Source: Micromonospora sp. MA102
GTDB taxonomy: Bacteria; Actinomycetota; Actinomycetes; Mycobacteriales; Micromonosporaceae
Direction: 5' to 3'
Length of the DNA stretch: 64,000 nt
Assembly (NCBI RefSeq): GCF_025460765.1
Contig: NZ_JAMWEG010000012.1
Coordinates: 62,001-126,000 of the forward strand
The notes below the pieces were generated by a model, which did no database searches, was not told the DNA's origin, and saw nothing but the letters and a program-made list of their open reading frames with translations. The stretch's first letter is position 1. The number at the start of each line of letters is the position of its first letter. Shown piece by piece: positions 25,667-35,965 of this stretch. The translations under genes were made by a program, and so were the position numbers.

Positions 25667-26437
25667 TCACCGGGCGCGCGCGGTGGGGCGGGAGGTGGTC
25701 GCGGTGCTGCGGATCGCCTTGACGATGGCGGGAATCGAGCCGATCAGCAGGACCAGCGCCCAGATCAGCGCCACCACGGCGAACACCACCGCGCCCAGGT
25801 CGTCGGTGATGCTGACCAGGATCCCCGGCACAAACTGGTGCAGGAACTCCAGCACCACCGTGCACAGCAGGGTGGTCAGCGCCAGCAGCACGAGGCCCTT
25901 GTTCTGGAGGAAGCGCGGCTGGGCGAGCAGCAGCAGCGCCGCCCAGACCAGCTTGAGCAGCAGCACCAGGCCGAGCAGCACAGCCGCGTCGCCGACCGGG
26001 AAGAACCCCCACACCGCCAGGTAGGCGAGCGTGCCGAACGGCGCGGCCAGGAACAGCGACACCATCACGGTCAGCTCGACGAAGGAGACGATCAGCAGGA
26101 CCAGCGACGCAAGCAGCAGCAGGATCGAGAAGACCAGGGTGGCCACCCCCTGCACCCGGCCCTGGATCCGGTCCGGCACCACGAGGCTCAGGGCGAACAG
26201 CCCGGTGGTCCAGAGCGCCACCACGTCGACGAGCGCCAGGTGGCCGGTGCCCCGGCCGGACGGCTCGGTGACCGCGCCGACGTCGCCCAGCTCGACGCCG
26301 AGCCGCCCGGCGCTGTCCCGCAGCGCGCCGCCGGCGTCCCCGCCGCCGGTGAGCGCCGCCGCCCCCAGCTCCAGCCCCACCACCAGCGCGATGGCGAGCA
26401 GCGCCAGCAGCAGGAACGGTTTCCGCAGCTCACCCAT
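25667..26437 (-). CDS. Multi-pass membrane protein at the downstream end of the CIS cluster
   Basis: 256 residues from ATG 26437, favoured by GGGGAGG six bases upstream over a GTG at 26452. One N-terminal hydrophobic segment (about 8-28), an external-looking loop of about 45 residues, then about six further segments between 70 and 240 with little loop sequence, and a basic tail. No enzymatic motif was recognised. It is on the same strand, 48 bases after the last coupled gene of the injection system cluster, so it may be its membrane partner or an unrelated neighbour. Confidence 0.6.
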   Translation of the reverse strand: MGELRKPFLLLALLAIALVVGLELGAAALTGGGDAGGALRDSAGRLGVELGDVGAVTEPSGRGTGHLALVDVVALWTTGLFALSLVVPDRIQGRVQGVATLVFSILLLLASLVLLIVSFVELTVMVSLFLAAPFGTLAYLAVWGFFPVGDAAVLLGLVLLLKLVWAALLLLAQPRFLQNKGLVLLALTTLLCTVVLEFLHQFVPGILVSITDDLGAVVFAVVALIWALVLLIGSIPAIVKAIRSTATTSRPTARAR

Positions 26438-26485
26438 GGCACGCCTCCCCACCGGCCGGCGCCGGCCGGCCCGGCCCGCGTCCGG

Positions 26486-26962
26486 TCAGGACCGGGCCAC
26501 GGTGACCACGCATCCGCCACCTCCCGGGCATCGCAGGGCCACCTCGGTCGCCCCGTCCACCGCCACCTTCGCCACCGCCGTGCCGTCGTCGCCGGGCGCC
26601 ACCTCGTCGGTCACCGTCACGTCGGCGTCGCCCGGCGCCGGGGCGCTCACCACGAACGGCGCCCCGCTGCGCAGCACCAGGCTGCGCAGGCCGCCCGGGT
26701 CCGCCACCCGCAGCCGGCAGGCGGTGCCGAAGCCGACCACCAGACCCTCGGCGGACGGACTCGGTTCGGCGGCCGGCGGCACGCACGCCGCGGTCACCGT
26801 CGCCGGGTCCACCGTGCCGGCGTTCCCGCCGAACCGGGCCAGCCAGCCGGGGCCGGCGGCCGGGTCGCCCCGGTCGTGCCGGCCGCCACCCACTGCGACC
26901 AGGTAGAGCACCACGAGCAGCCCGGCGAGGGCCGCCAGCAGCACCTTCTGCCGCCCGCTCAC
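26486..26962 (-). CDS. Small single-pass membrane protein in the CIS operon
   Basis: 158 residues, GTG overlapping the upstream stop (GTGA). A hydrophobic segment at residues about 6-25 anchors it, followed by a soluble exported domain of about 130 residues with three cysteines, beta-rich in character. No signal peptidase site is clear, so it is probably a type II membrane protein. No known family was recognised. Translational coupling ties it to the bitopic protein before it and to the injection system. Confidence 0.6.
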   Translation of the reverse strand: MSGRQKVLLAALAGLLVVLYLVAVGGGRHDRGDPAAGPGWLARFGGNAGTVDPATVTAACVPPAAEPSPSAEGLVVGFGTACRLRVADPGGLRSLVLRSGAPFVVSAPAPGDADVTVTDEVAPGDDGTAVAKVAVDGATEVALRCPGGGGCVVTVARS

Positions 26963-27875
26963 GGCGCGAGGAGCTGGGTGAACCGGATCTGGTCGACCCC
27001 GGCGAAGTACCGGTCGGTGCCCTGCGTCCGGCTCACCGCCACCAGGGTCAGTTTGTGCGGGCCCCGGGCCAGCTCCACGGTGCCCACGTCCACGAAGTCG
27101 GTGCGCACCACCGTCGGGGTGAAGCCGAAGAAGCTGTCCCCGACCTGCCGGCCGTCCACCAGCCAGATGGTGTTCGCGTAGTCGAACGAGGTGGTGCGCA
27201 CGGTGGCGAGACGCCAGGTGCCGTCGGTGGGCAGGTCCACCGAGACGGTCACCCGGTCACCCACGGCCCGACCCTGGAAGAACAGCTGGGCGTCGCCGGA
27301 CCAGACCACCTCGCAGCAGTTCGGCTGGGACACCACCTGCGCGGCCGCCGCGCTGGTCGACTGCACCGTCGCGCCGGAGACCAGGCTCTCCGCCTCCACG
27401 GTCACCACCTGGGCCCGCGGCGGGGGCGGCGGGTCACCGCCGCGGGTCACCAGCCAGGCGACCACCCCGCCCACCACCAGCAGAAGCGCCGCCGCGGCCG
27501 CGAGCCACGGCCACGGCGCGCGCTTCGGGGGTACGACGGCCCGCACGTCGTACGTCACCCGGCCGCTGGACCGGGAACTCTCCTCCGGGGCGGTGTTCGC
27601 CGAGTACGCGAAGCCGGTCATGTCGTAGCGCCGGGGCGGGGTGCCGGGCGGCACGGCGAGCCGGACCAGGAACGACACCGAGCCCTGCCCGGGCACCACC
27701 CGCTGCGGCTCGGCCACGGTGAACCAGCCGCGCTGGCTGCCCTCGCCGGGCGCGACGTCGAAGACCACGGTGTCCGGCGCCTCGCCCGGGTTGGAGACGG
27801 TGAAGGTCAGCTCGCCGCAGTTGCGGGCGTCCAGGGTGAACTGCTCGGCGGCGGCGACGACGGCCCATTCGGTGG

Positions 27876-27879
<4 letters not shown>
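26959..27879 (-). CDS. Bitopic membrane protein of the CIS operon
   Basis: 306 residues; ATG overlapping the tail-protein stop (ATGA). Residues 1-115 form a cytoplasmic-looking beta-sandwich (FTLDARNCGELTFTVSNPGEAPDTVVFDV), like domains that bind phage-type structures. One membrane segment lies at about 123-145 (WPWLAAAAALLLVVGGVVAWLV) after a basic PPKRAPW. Residues 150-306 form an outside beta domain resembling a carbohydrate-binding fold (ending YFAGVDQIRF). This layout suits a protein that tethers a cytoplasmic injection system to the membrane. I recall a membrane partner described for Streptomyces CIS, but homology is unproven here. Confidence 0.6.
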
Positions 27880-28605
<726 letters not shown>

Positions 28606-28625
<20 letters not shown>

Positions 28626-31209
28626 CCTGCCGCACCACCTCGATGTCGTGCTCGCCGGAGCAGAGCAGCCAGGTGCCGGGGACGGTGACCACGTCGGCGG
28701 TGGCCTGGTTGGCGCTGGCCGCCCAGTCCTCCGCGTCGCCGCTGCGGTACACGCCGCGCTCGCCGCCGGCCAGAACCAGCCGGCCGGCCCCACCGGTGGC
28801 GGCGATCGCGTCGACCGGGACGAACCGGGTCCGGTCCCGCAGCGGCAGGCCGCAGTTGACCATCACGGCCTGCCACTGCGGCTGCGGGGCCAGGGTGTCC
28901 AGCCGGACCACCCCGCCGCTCTGCGTGGCGGCCAGCGCCAGGGTGCCGCTGAACGCCAGGTCCCGGCAGGTGCCGCCGATCCAGCCGCCCGCCACCGACT
29001 GCCACTTCACGTCGGACTCGAACAGCCGGGTGCGGTGGCAGCCCTGCCCGGGCTTCTTCGGGTCCGGCTCGCCGGCGCCGCTCCACAGCAGGGTGGCCGG
29101 GCCGTCGTACTGCACGGCGAGCACCCGGTTGTCCACGTTGGCCAGGCCGACGTGCGCGAACGTGCCGGGGCGGCCGGCCGCGGTGGACAGGTAGACGCCG
29201 AAGCCGGCCTGCGCGGCCACCGCCACCCCGGGCGCGCCGCGCTCGGAGACGAACGACCGGACCGCGTAGAAGCCGCGGTCGGCGTCGGCCGGGTCGACCA
29301 GGATCTGCAACGGCACCGCGCCGGGCAGCAGGGACACCTCGTAGAGGCCGGCGTCGGTGGCCAGCAGCAGCGTCCCGGCGCCGTCCCGGTCGATCCAGGC
29401 CAGGTCCCGCACGCCGGAGTCGAGGTCGGTGAGCAGCGTCCAGGTCTCGCCGAGGTCGGTGCTCAACCGGACGCGGGAGCCGCCCGCGTCGCGCGCGGTC
29501 ACCACGGCCACCGACCCGGCCCGGGGCACCACGCCGGGGCGGACCGGGGCGGGGGCGGGCACCACCCGGACGACGCTCTCCCCGTCGAACCGGCCGGCCG
29601 GCTCCCACCCGGCGCCCGCGTCGGTGGAGCGGAACAGCACCGGGCCGCGCCCGGCGTACCAGGTGCCCGGCTGGTACTGGTCGACGGCCACGGTCCGCAC
29701 CTGGGCGTCCGGCGCCTCGTCGACCACGAACCGGACCGACTCGACGTAGCGCACGCCCGGCTCGGCGTGCTCCAGCATCCGGTACACGTTGGAGGCCCGC
29801 AGCGGCTCGCCGAACGCCCAGCCGGCCGGGTTGAGCGGGGTGGGCAGCGGGCTGAGCGTCTGGTGCAGCCGGTCGTGGACGCGCCGCCGGACCGCGTCGA
29901 CGTCCTCCTCGCGGCGGACCACCACCCGGGCCCGGATGGAGACCGCCTTGTAGCGCGCCCAGCCGGCCCGCACCGCCGTGCCGAGCGCCCGCCGCCGTTC
30001 CAGGTCGGCCTCCACCCGGCGCCGCGCCTCCTCGACCTCGTGCTCCCGCAGCACCGCCACCGGCAGCCGGCCGCCCGGGCGGGCCTGCTCCGGCACGTAC
30101 GGCACCAGGACCACCTCGACCTCGCCGGGGCGGGCGAAGCTGTAGACCGACGCCCGGGTGAACGCCCGGGCCCGGGCCACCGCACCGGAACCGGCCGCCA
30201 GGATCTCGTAGTCCCGGGCGGTCACCGCGCGCTGCTGGGCGAAGAACTCGTACGGGCCGCGCGCCAGGGCCGACTCCATCGACTCCAGGTCCCGGCCGCC
30301 GGCGGCCGGCGCCGGGTTGTCCACCCGCAGCCCGGGCAGCGGGTCGCGCAGGCTGGTCAGCGTCCCGGCCGCCACGTTGCCGGCCGGCCCGCCGCCGCAC
30401 CGGTACCACAGCCGGACCTGCCGCCCGGCCGGCGGCACCGCCGCCACCGGGCCGGGCGCCCCCTCGACACCCGGCCCGGCCCCGTCCGCCGGCCGCAGGT
30501 CCAGCGCGGGGGCGAAGGTGACCACCCCGGAGGCGCGGTCGACCAGGTAGACCTTGGCCTGCGGGCCGACGCCGGCGAAGCTGTCCACCGGCCGCCAGAC
30601 CTCGTACGTGCGGCCCTCGTGCTCCCGGGCGGCCGCGCCCAGCTCCACCGAACCGGCGGGCACCTCCACCCCCAGCAGCAGGTCCAGCGCCTCGGTGGTC
30701 CGGGTCAGCGGCGCGCGGGCCGCGCGGAACACCTGCCCGGCCTGCCCGGTGCCGGTGCCCAGCAGCTCCGCCTCGACCGGCTCGCAGTGATGTACGCGTA
30801 CCGTCACCTCGGTCTCGCCCGCGGGCAGCACGGCCGGCTCGGTGGTCACGAAGACGACCGGCCGGGGGTCGGCGCCCCGGGCGGCGGCGACCCGGGTGCC
30901 GGCCGGGACGCGGACCGCGCCCCGGTCCGCGCCGGTCCGGGTGAAGCGGACGTCCGCCCAGGCGGCGGCCGGCGGGTGCCGGGTCACCCCGAGCAGGTTG
31001 AGGAAGGACACGTACGCCTTCTCCGGCAACTGGTTCAGCCGGTAAATCATCACCTCGGTGAGGTAGGCGAACGCCTCCAGCAGCGCCATCCCCGGGTCGT
31101 GCGCGGAGAGGTCCGTCCAGTCCGGGCAGGCCCGGCGGATCCGTTCCCGCGCCTCGGTGACCAGGTCGAGGAAGGCGCGGTCGTCCAGGTGCGGCACCGG
31201 CAGCGTCAT
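28606..31209 (-). CDS. Baseplate assembly protein J-like, fused to an Asp-box propeller-like domain
   Basis: 867 residues from ATG 31209. Residues about 1-500 match the putative baseplate assembly (gpJ/Afp11) family: LSAHDPGMALLEAFAYLTEVMIYRLNQLPEKAYVSFLNLLGV, FFAQQRAVTARDYEILAAG, VRRRVHDRLHQTLSPL. Residues about 515-867 are a different module with Asp-box-like repeats (FRSTDAGAGW, LSTDLGETWTLL, YRSGDAEDW), as in sialidase/BNR propellers. Baseplate J forms the wedge that joins sheath, tube and fibres; the added propeller could bind glycans or replace a tail fibre. Four-base overlap with the gp25 gene upstream. Confidence 0.88.
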
Positions 31210-31643
31210 GCGGGACCCTCCTCGCCGGGTTCGTCGTCGACGGGCAGCAGGTCGACGGAGAAGACCAGCTGGCCGGGGGAGAGGCTGGCCCGGACCCGGT
31301 AGTCGAGCCGGATCACCAGCCGCCACGGGTCGTCCGGGTCCGGCCCGGCGTCCACGTCGAGCACCTCGACCCGCGGCTCCCAGCGCCGGATCGCCTGCCG
31401 CACGTAGTGGATGGCCAGCCCGGCCGTGGTGTCGTCGTTGGGCGCGAAGACCAGCCGGTGCAGCCGGGAGCCGTACCCGGGGCGCATCAGCCGCTCGCCC
31501 GGCGTGGTGGACAGCAGCAGGAACAGCGCCTGGCGTACGGTCTCGTCGCCCTCGGTCATTACCAGGCCGCCGGCGGCGGTCAGCGCGAGGCCGCCGGTGC
31601 GACCCGCGTCGAAGCCGGCGCCGACGAACCGGAAGGCCCTCAT
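31206..31643 (-). CDS. gp25/GPW-like baseplate protein
   Basis: 145 residues from ATG 31643, which overlaps the spike-tip candidate stop (ATGA). Contains the gp25 core: TEGDETVRQALFLLLSTTPGERLMRPGYGSRLHRLVFAPND, then IRRWEPRVEVLDVDA with the conserved EPR motif that nucleates sheath attachment. It lies in the baseplate at the sheath start. Length agrees with family members (about 130-150). Strong identification. Confidence 0.93.
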   Translation of the reverse strand: MRAFRFVGAGFDAGRTGGLALTAAGGLVMTEGDETVRQALFLLLSTTPGERLMRPGYGSRLHRLVFAPNDDTTAGLAIHYVRQAIRRWEPRVEVLDVDAGPDPDDPWRLVIRLDYRVRASLSPGQLVFSVDLLPVDDEPGEEGPA

Positions 31644-31978
31644 GCGTCCGCCCCCAGGAACGTCTGCCGCGGGTCGCGGACGGTGTGGTGGACCAGCCCG
31701 GGCGGGGTGCCGTCGGTCAGCCCGTCCAGGTGCGACAGCACCACGCGGTGGCCGTCCACCCGCAGCCAGGCGCTGTAGCCGACGGTCACCTTCAGCGTCT
31801 TGGCGCAGGGCTTGATGGTCGGCCCGTAGTTGGGACAGGCGGTGATGTCCCGCCCCTCCGGGTCGGCCTCCACCAGCACCGGCACGCCCCGCACCGTCAC
31901 CCACCGCTGCGAGGGGCGGTTGGCCACCCGCCCGTCGTGGTCGCAGGTGATCAGCGAGTCGCGGTGGATCCAGCGCAT
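31640..31978 (-). CDS. Small cysteine-containing CIS protein, probable spike-tip (PAAR-position) component
   Basis: 112 residues from ATG 31978, one base overlapping the VgrG-like stop (TGATG). Short beta-rich protein with CDHDGRVANRP near the start, then CPNYGPTIKPC and a VGYSAWLRVDGHRVVLSHLDGLTDG stretch. The cysteines and His residues could bind a metal, as in PAAR tips. It occupies the place between the spike and gp25 where Afp10-like PAAR proteins are found in related clusters. A PAAR fold is inferred from position and size, not from a clear motif. Confidence 0.6.
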   Translation of the reverse strand: MRWIHRDSLITCDHDGRVANRPSQRWVTVRGVPVLVEADPEGRDITACPNYGPTIKPCAKTLKVTVGYSAWLRVDGHRVVLSHLDGLTDGTPPGLVHHTVRDPRQTFLGADA

Positions 31979-33549
31979 CAGCCACCTCCGTGGGCGCGGG
32001 CGAGGGTACGGGCCTGGGCGGCGGCGGTCTCGGCGTCCTCGGCCGCCTCCGCCTGCAGGAAGTCGACGGTGCGGGCGCGCACCACCATGGCCCGGCCGGG
32101 CGCGGAGAGCACCAGGTCGCCGGCCGCGTGCACGGTGGTCAGCTCGGGGCGCAGCTCGACGAAGCTGCCGCCGTCGGTGGCCAGGCGCAGGGCGCGCCCG
32201 TCGTCGTCGATGACGATCGACTGCCCGGTGCCGGTCCGCATCGACCAGCGCCGGGACCGGCCGGACACGATCCCCGCGTCGTACGGCTCGACCGCGCCGA
32301 ACAGCGAGCCGAGCACGACGCCCGAGGCGGGCTCGCCGCCCGGCAGCGCCACGAGCACGGTGTCCTCGGGGTCGGGCAGCGCCACGATGCCCTTGCCCCG
32401 GCCCGCGCCCGGGCAGAGCACGGCGAGCCAGCCGGCGTCCAGGTCCCCGTACGCGGGCAGGCTCACCCGGGCCCGGCCCAGCCCGTCCGGGTCGTCCACG
32501 TCGGTGACCGTGCCGAGGGTGACCGTGGCCGCGACGGGCGCGGCGGCCGGTGGTGGCCCGGGCGGGACGGTGGAGAAGCGGGTCAGGTGCCCGTTCGCGT
32601 CGAGGGTGTGCACCACCTCGGTGAGCACGTACACGCCCGCGACCGGCTCGGGGACGCCGGCCAGGGCGATCCGCCGGCCGGGGCGCAACGCCGGGTCGCC
32701 CTCGGCCGTGCCCTCGGCCGTCACCAGCGCCGCGACCCGGGCGTCCAGTCCGGCCTGGGCCAGGGCGGCCAGCTCGTCGTCGCTGCGGCCCGGCTGGTCG
32801 ACGGCCGTGCGGACCCCGTCCGCGCCCACCCCGCCCGGATCCGGGCGCAGCGGGATGCGCCGCCCGGAGCGGGCGTCGCCGGCCTCCTGGCGCAGCGGCT
32901 CGGCGCGCTGCGGGTGCCAGCCCAGCGCGGCGCACCCGCCGCCGGCCCGGTCCAGGTTCTCCGCGATCCGCAGCGCGTGCACGGTGCCGCCGAGGGTGAG
33001 CGGGACCGGATCGCCGTGACCGTCGAGGGTCAGCAGGCGCAGCCGGTCGCCCTCGACGGTCAGGTGCAGGCCGGCCCGGCCGGCCACCTCGCGCAACAGC
33101 TCCAGGTCGGTGTGCCGGTGCTGGAGCAGCCGGTCCAGGCGCGGCCCGTCGGCGTCGGCGTCGACGGTGAGCCCCACGTCGGCGCAGAGCTCCCCGGCCA
33201 GCTCGGCGGCGGTCACCGACTCGAACACCCGCAGCTCCTGCCGCTTGCGCAGCCGGTGCAGCGGGTCGTACGCCCGCACCCGCAGCAGCGCCGCGCCGTC
33301 GCCGGCGTACTCCACCTCGACGCCGGTCACCTCGCCGGTGAACAGGGCGTCGGGCTGGCCGTCCAGCCGCAGGTCGAGGGTGGCGCCGGGGCGTACCGGG
33401 GGGTCGAGGGCGGCGGCGCCCGGCGCGGTGGTCAGGGTGACCTCGCACTGGGTCGGCTGGTCCAGGCGGGCGGCGACCCGGACGCCGCGCAGCCGCCCGG
33501 GGTCGGCCAGCGGGATCCCGTCGACGGTGACGGCGGCGGCCCGGATCAC
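31978..33549 (-). CDS. VgrG-like spike protein (gpD/gp5-like)
   Basis: 523 residues from GTG 33549, overlapping the LysM-protein stop (GTGA). N-terminal gpD-like part (DLRLDGQPDALFTGEVTGVEVEYAGDG, LLQHRHTDLELLREVAGRAGLHL) followed by a gp5 OB-fold region (TVTDVDDPDGLGRARVSLPAYGDLDAGWLAVLCPGAGRGKG, ALPDPEDTVLVALPGGEP) and a beta-repeat C-terminus. It forms the central membrane-puncturing spike. No enzymatic extension is present. Confidence 0.9.
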   Translation of the reverse strand: MIRAAAVTVDGIPLADPGRLRGVRVAARLDQPTQCEVTLTTAPGAAALDPPVRPGATLDLRLDGQPDALFTGEVTGVEVEYAGDGAALLRVRAYDPLHRLRKRQELRVFESVTAAELAGELCADVGLTVDADADGPRLDRLLQHRHTDLELLREVAGRAGLHLTVEGDRLRLLTLDGHGDPVPLTLGGTVHALRIAENLDRAGGGCAALGWHPQRAEPLRQEAGDARSGRRIPLRPDPGGVGADGVRTAVDQPGRSDDELAALAQAGLDARVAALVTAEGTAEGDPALRPGRRIALAGVPEPVAGVYVLTEVVHTLDANGHLTRFSTVPPGPPPAAAPVAATVTLGTVTDVDDPDGLGRARVSLPAYGDLDAGWLAVLCPGAGRGKGIVALPDPEDTVLVALPGGEPASGVVLGSLFGAVEPYDAGIVSGRSRRWSMRTGTGQSIVIDDDGRALRLATDGGSFVELRPELTTVHAAGDLVLSAPGRAMVVRARTVDFLQAEAAEDAETAAAQARTLARAHGGG

Positions 33550-34301
33550 GGCGCACCTCCGGTGGCGGCGTCGGCGGGGAGCGGCGCGGCGGCGGTGGCC
33601 GGCACGGCCAGGGCGGTGCCGGCCGGCACGGTCAGCGGGTCGGTGATCCGGTTGTGCTCGGCGAGCAGCCGCCAGCGCAGCGGCGAGCCGAGCGCGTCGT
33701 GCGCGAGCAGGTCGAAGCGGACCCCGGACCAGCCCGGCTCGGCCGCCCCGTCGGCCGCGGCGACCACCGCCGACCCGGGCGGCACGGTCGGCGTGCTCGC
33801 CGCGGCCAGCTCCTCCTCGAAGCCCGCCCGGGCCGCCTCGGCGGTCTCGGCCACGCGGACCAGCTTGAGCCGCAGCCAGGAGCGGCGCGGGGTGCCGGTG
33901 AGGGTGAACGCGTCGAAGCGCTCGGCGATGGCCACGATGACGCCGGGCACGTTCCAGGTCTTGCCCCAGACCAGCCGGACCAGCGGGGGCCGCAGCCAGC
34001 CGTGCTCGGTCGCGGAGTTCTCGGCCAGCATCCACAGCGGGCGGGTGAGCGCGCGGACGTCCTCGGGGCGTACCGGGGACTCCACGAAGTCGGTGTCGAA
34101 GAGCAGGTCCAGCACCAGCTCGGTCCGCCCGCCGCCGGTGAAGACCAGCGGGTCGTCGGCGAGGCCGGCCCCGGTGAGCGGTCCGTCCGGCGCGCCGCGG
34201 GGTCGTACGCCGGCCAGCCGTGTCACCTGCACGGTCTCCGGGTTGAGCAGGCAGTCCACCCGGGTGCCGGACTCGTCCACGAGGAAGGCGACGCGCTCCA
34301 T
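33546..34301 (-). CDS. LysM-containing CIS baseplate/spike-adaptor protein (Afp7-like)
   Basis: 251 residues from an ATG that overlaps the disordered-protein stop by one base. Residues 1-170 include LNPETVQVTRLAGVRPRG, LDLLFDTDFV, VRPEDVRALTRPLWMLAE and PPLVRLVWGKTWNVPGVIVAIAERFDAF, typical of tail proteins that join tube and spike. The C-terminal segment (LLAHDALGSPLRWRLLAEHNRITDPLTVPAGTALAVP) is a LysM-like end of the type found in contractile injection systems and phage gpX/gp53-like proteins. A good match for the Afp7 position. Confidence 0.85.
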   Translation of the reverse strand: MERVAFLVDESGTRVDCLLNPETVQVTRLAGVRPRGAPDGPLTGAGLADDPLVFTGGGRTELVLDLLFDTDFVESPVRPEDVRALTRPLWMLAENSATEHGWLRPPLVRLVWGKTWNVPGVIVAIAERFDAFTLTGTPRRSWLRLKLVRVAETAEAARAGFEEELAAASTPTVPPGSAVVAAADGAAEPGWSGVRFDLLAHDALGSPLRWRLLAEHNRITDPLTVPAGTALAVPATAAAPLPADAATGGAP

Positions 34302-35965
34302 CAGTCACCCGCCTGTTCCCGGTCGAGCCGGGCCAGCCGGTCGACGTCGCGTGCCGGGACCGCCGGCGCCCACAGCTCCCGGTCGTCGGGCAGCGCCGGC
34401 CACGGATCCTGCCGGGCCGATCCCGATGCGCCCGCGGCACGGTCACCGGCCGGGTGCGGCGGCACCGGCCACCCCCCTGCGTCACCGGCCTCGGGCGGCA
34501 GCGCGGGCCACGGCCCGGCGGCCGCGGCGGTCCAGTCCGGACGGCCCGGCGCCGGCCGTCCCGCAGTGCCGTCTCCGCTCGGGTTCGGGTGCGTCTGTTG
34601 TCGTTCCGGCGACAACAGACGCACCCGAAGGGCGTGGGCCCGGGGCGCCGCCGCGGCGGTGCCGATCCCGGATGTCGCCGGTCCGGAGCCGCCGTCGAAC
34701 GGTGACGCGTCGGCCGACCGCCCGGGCCGGCGAGGGCCCGTGGCCGGGCCGGAGAACGCGACGGTCGGCACGGGCGGGCCGGCGTCGGGTGCCGGGAACA
34801 CCCGGGCGGTGCGGCCGGCCGGGCCCGGCTCGGGCCCGCCGCCGGCGACGGCGCCCGGCCCCGACCGGGCGCGCCCGCCGGTCGCACTGGCCACCGGCCC
34901 CGATGGGGTGTCGGTCCCCGGAAACGCCGATCCCGGTGGGGTACCGGTCCGGCCCGGCGACGATCCCGGCGGGCCGTCGGTCTCCCGGGATGACGATCCC
35001 GGTGGGCCGCCGGGCCTGCCGGGCGACGATCGCGCCCACGCGGCCCGGTGGGACGACCACCCGGGCGAGACGACGGCGTCGCCGGAGGACGAGGCATCCG
35101 GCAGGCCGGCGTGGGGTGCGTGTGCCGCGGCGCCGGGCGCGACCGGTCCCCCTCGGAGGCCGAGCGGCCGGGTGTCCCCGCCGCCCGGCGTGGATCCGCC
35201 TCCGGCGGCGGCGTCCCGCGACGGTGCGTGCCCCGTGTTCCCGTCACCCCACGTCGACGGGTACCGGTACGGGTCGCCGCCCGCCGCGTCGGCATCGGCA
35301 GGCCAGCCCGGCCCGGCAGGCCAGCCCGGCCCGGGGTGTCCGCCAAGCCCGGCACGCCCGCCCGGACGTCCGTCCCGGCCGGCGAGCCCGTTCGGACGCC
35401 CGCCCCCGCCGGCGAGCCGTCCCGCACGCCCCTCCGGTCCGGCGAGCCTGCCGAGGTCGGCATGCCCGGCCCGGCCGGCTGCCCCGGCCCGGCCGGAGCC
35501 GCCCCCGGGGCGGTAGCGTCCCCGCAACCAGGCGAAGCCATCGGCTGCCGCGCTGGCCCTCTCCCCGGAGGACCCGGTCGCCTCATCGCCCGTCCCCCAT
35601 CCGAACCACCCCGGAACCGCGGACCGCAGCGGCAGCCCGGGAGCGCCCCGCTCCCAACCCCGCGCCTCCGCCCCGCCGGGGCCCGGTCCGGCCTCGTCGA
35701 TGACGGTGTCCGCGTCGGATCCGACGCGGACATCCCGGTCGGCGGGAGCGGGCCGGTCGGCGGCGGTGGGTGCGGAGCGGGGGAGGTCGTGGAGGAGGCC
35801 GGGGGCGTGGGTGGCGACCAGGCGGAGCCAGTGCTCGGGGGGTTCGCCGGGCAGGCGCGGTGCGCGCGTCTCGGCCGACGAGGTGGTGGGCCCGGTGGTG
35901 AGGCGGTCGGCGGCGGCCCGGAGCAGGCGGGCCAGCCGGTCACGCGGGCGCCGGGGCGGCGGCAC
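34301..35965 (-). CDS. Large disordered protein in the CIS operon (Afp6 position)
   Basis: 554 residues from a GTG that overlaps the tube-gene end by 26 bases. Only the ends look structured: the first about 60 residues (DRLARLLRAAADRL ... PPEHWLRLVATHAPGLL) and the last about 60 (DPWPALPDDRELWAPAVPARDVDRLARLDREQ, with an earlier PWPALP copy). The 400-residue middle is Gly/Pro/Ser/Arg-rich and intrinsically disordered. Between tube and LysM gene, related systems have a short Afp6-like protein. This may be that protein with a large disordered insertion, or a tape-measure substitute. A perfect palindrome at 34584-34629 lies in frame within it. Confidence 0.65.
   Translation of the reverse strand: MPPPRRPRDRLARLLRAAADRLTTGPTTSSAETRAPRLPGEPPEHWLRLVATHAPGLLHDLPRSAPTAADRPAPADRDVRVGSDADTVIDEAGPGPGGAEARGWERGAPGLPLRSAVPGWFGWGTGDEATGSSGERASAAADGFAWLRGRYRPGGGSGRAGAAGRAGHADLGRLAGPEGRAGRLAGGGGRPNGLAGRDGRPGGRAGLGGHPGPGWPAGPGWPADADAAGGDPYRYPSTWGDGNTGHAPSRDAAAGGGSTPGGGDTRPLGLRGGPVAPGAAAHAPHAGLPDASSSGDAVVSPGWSSHRAAWARSSPGRPGGPPGSSSRETDGPPGSSPGRTGTPPGSAFPGTDTPSGPVASATGGRARSGPGAVAGGGPEPGPAGRTARVFPAPDAGPPVPTVAFSGPATGPRRPGRSADASPFDGGSGPATSGIGTAAAAPRAHALRVRLLSPERQQTHPNPSGDGTAGRPAPGRPDWTAAAAGPWPALPPEAGDAGGWPVPPHPAGDRAAGASGSARQDPWPALPDDRELWAPAVPARDVDRLARLDREQAGD
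34584..34629. repeat. Perfect 20+20-base palindrome within a CIS gene
   Basis: Left arm TTCGGGTGCGTCTGTTGTCG (34584-34603), 6-base loop TTCCGG, right arm its exact complement (34610-34629). It reads through in frame on the minus strand as part of VRLLSPERQQTHP. Its lower GC and TTGTCG/CGACAA content differ from the surrounding gene, suggesting an inserted REP-like palindromic element. Confidence 0.92.
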
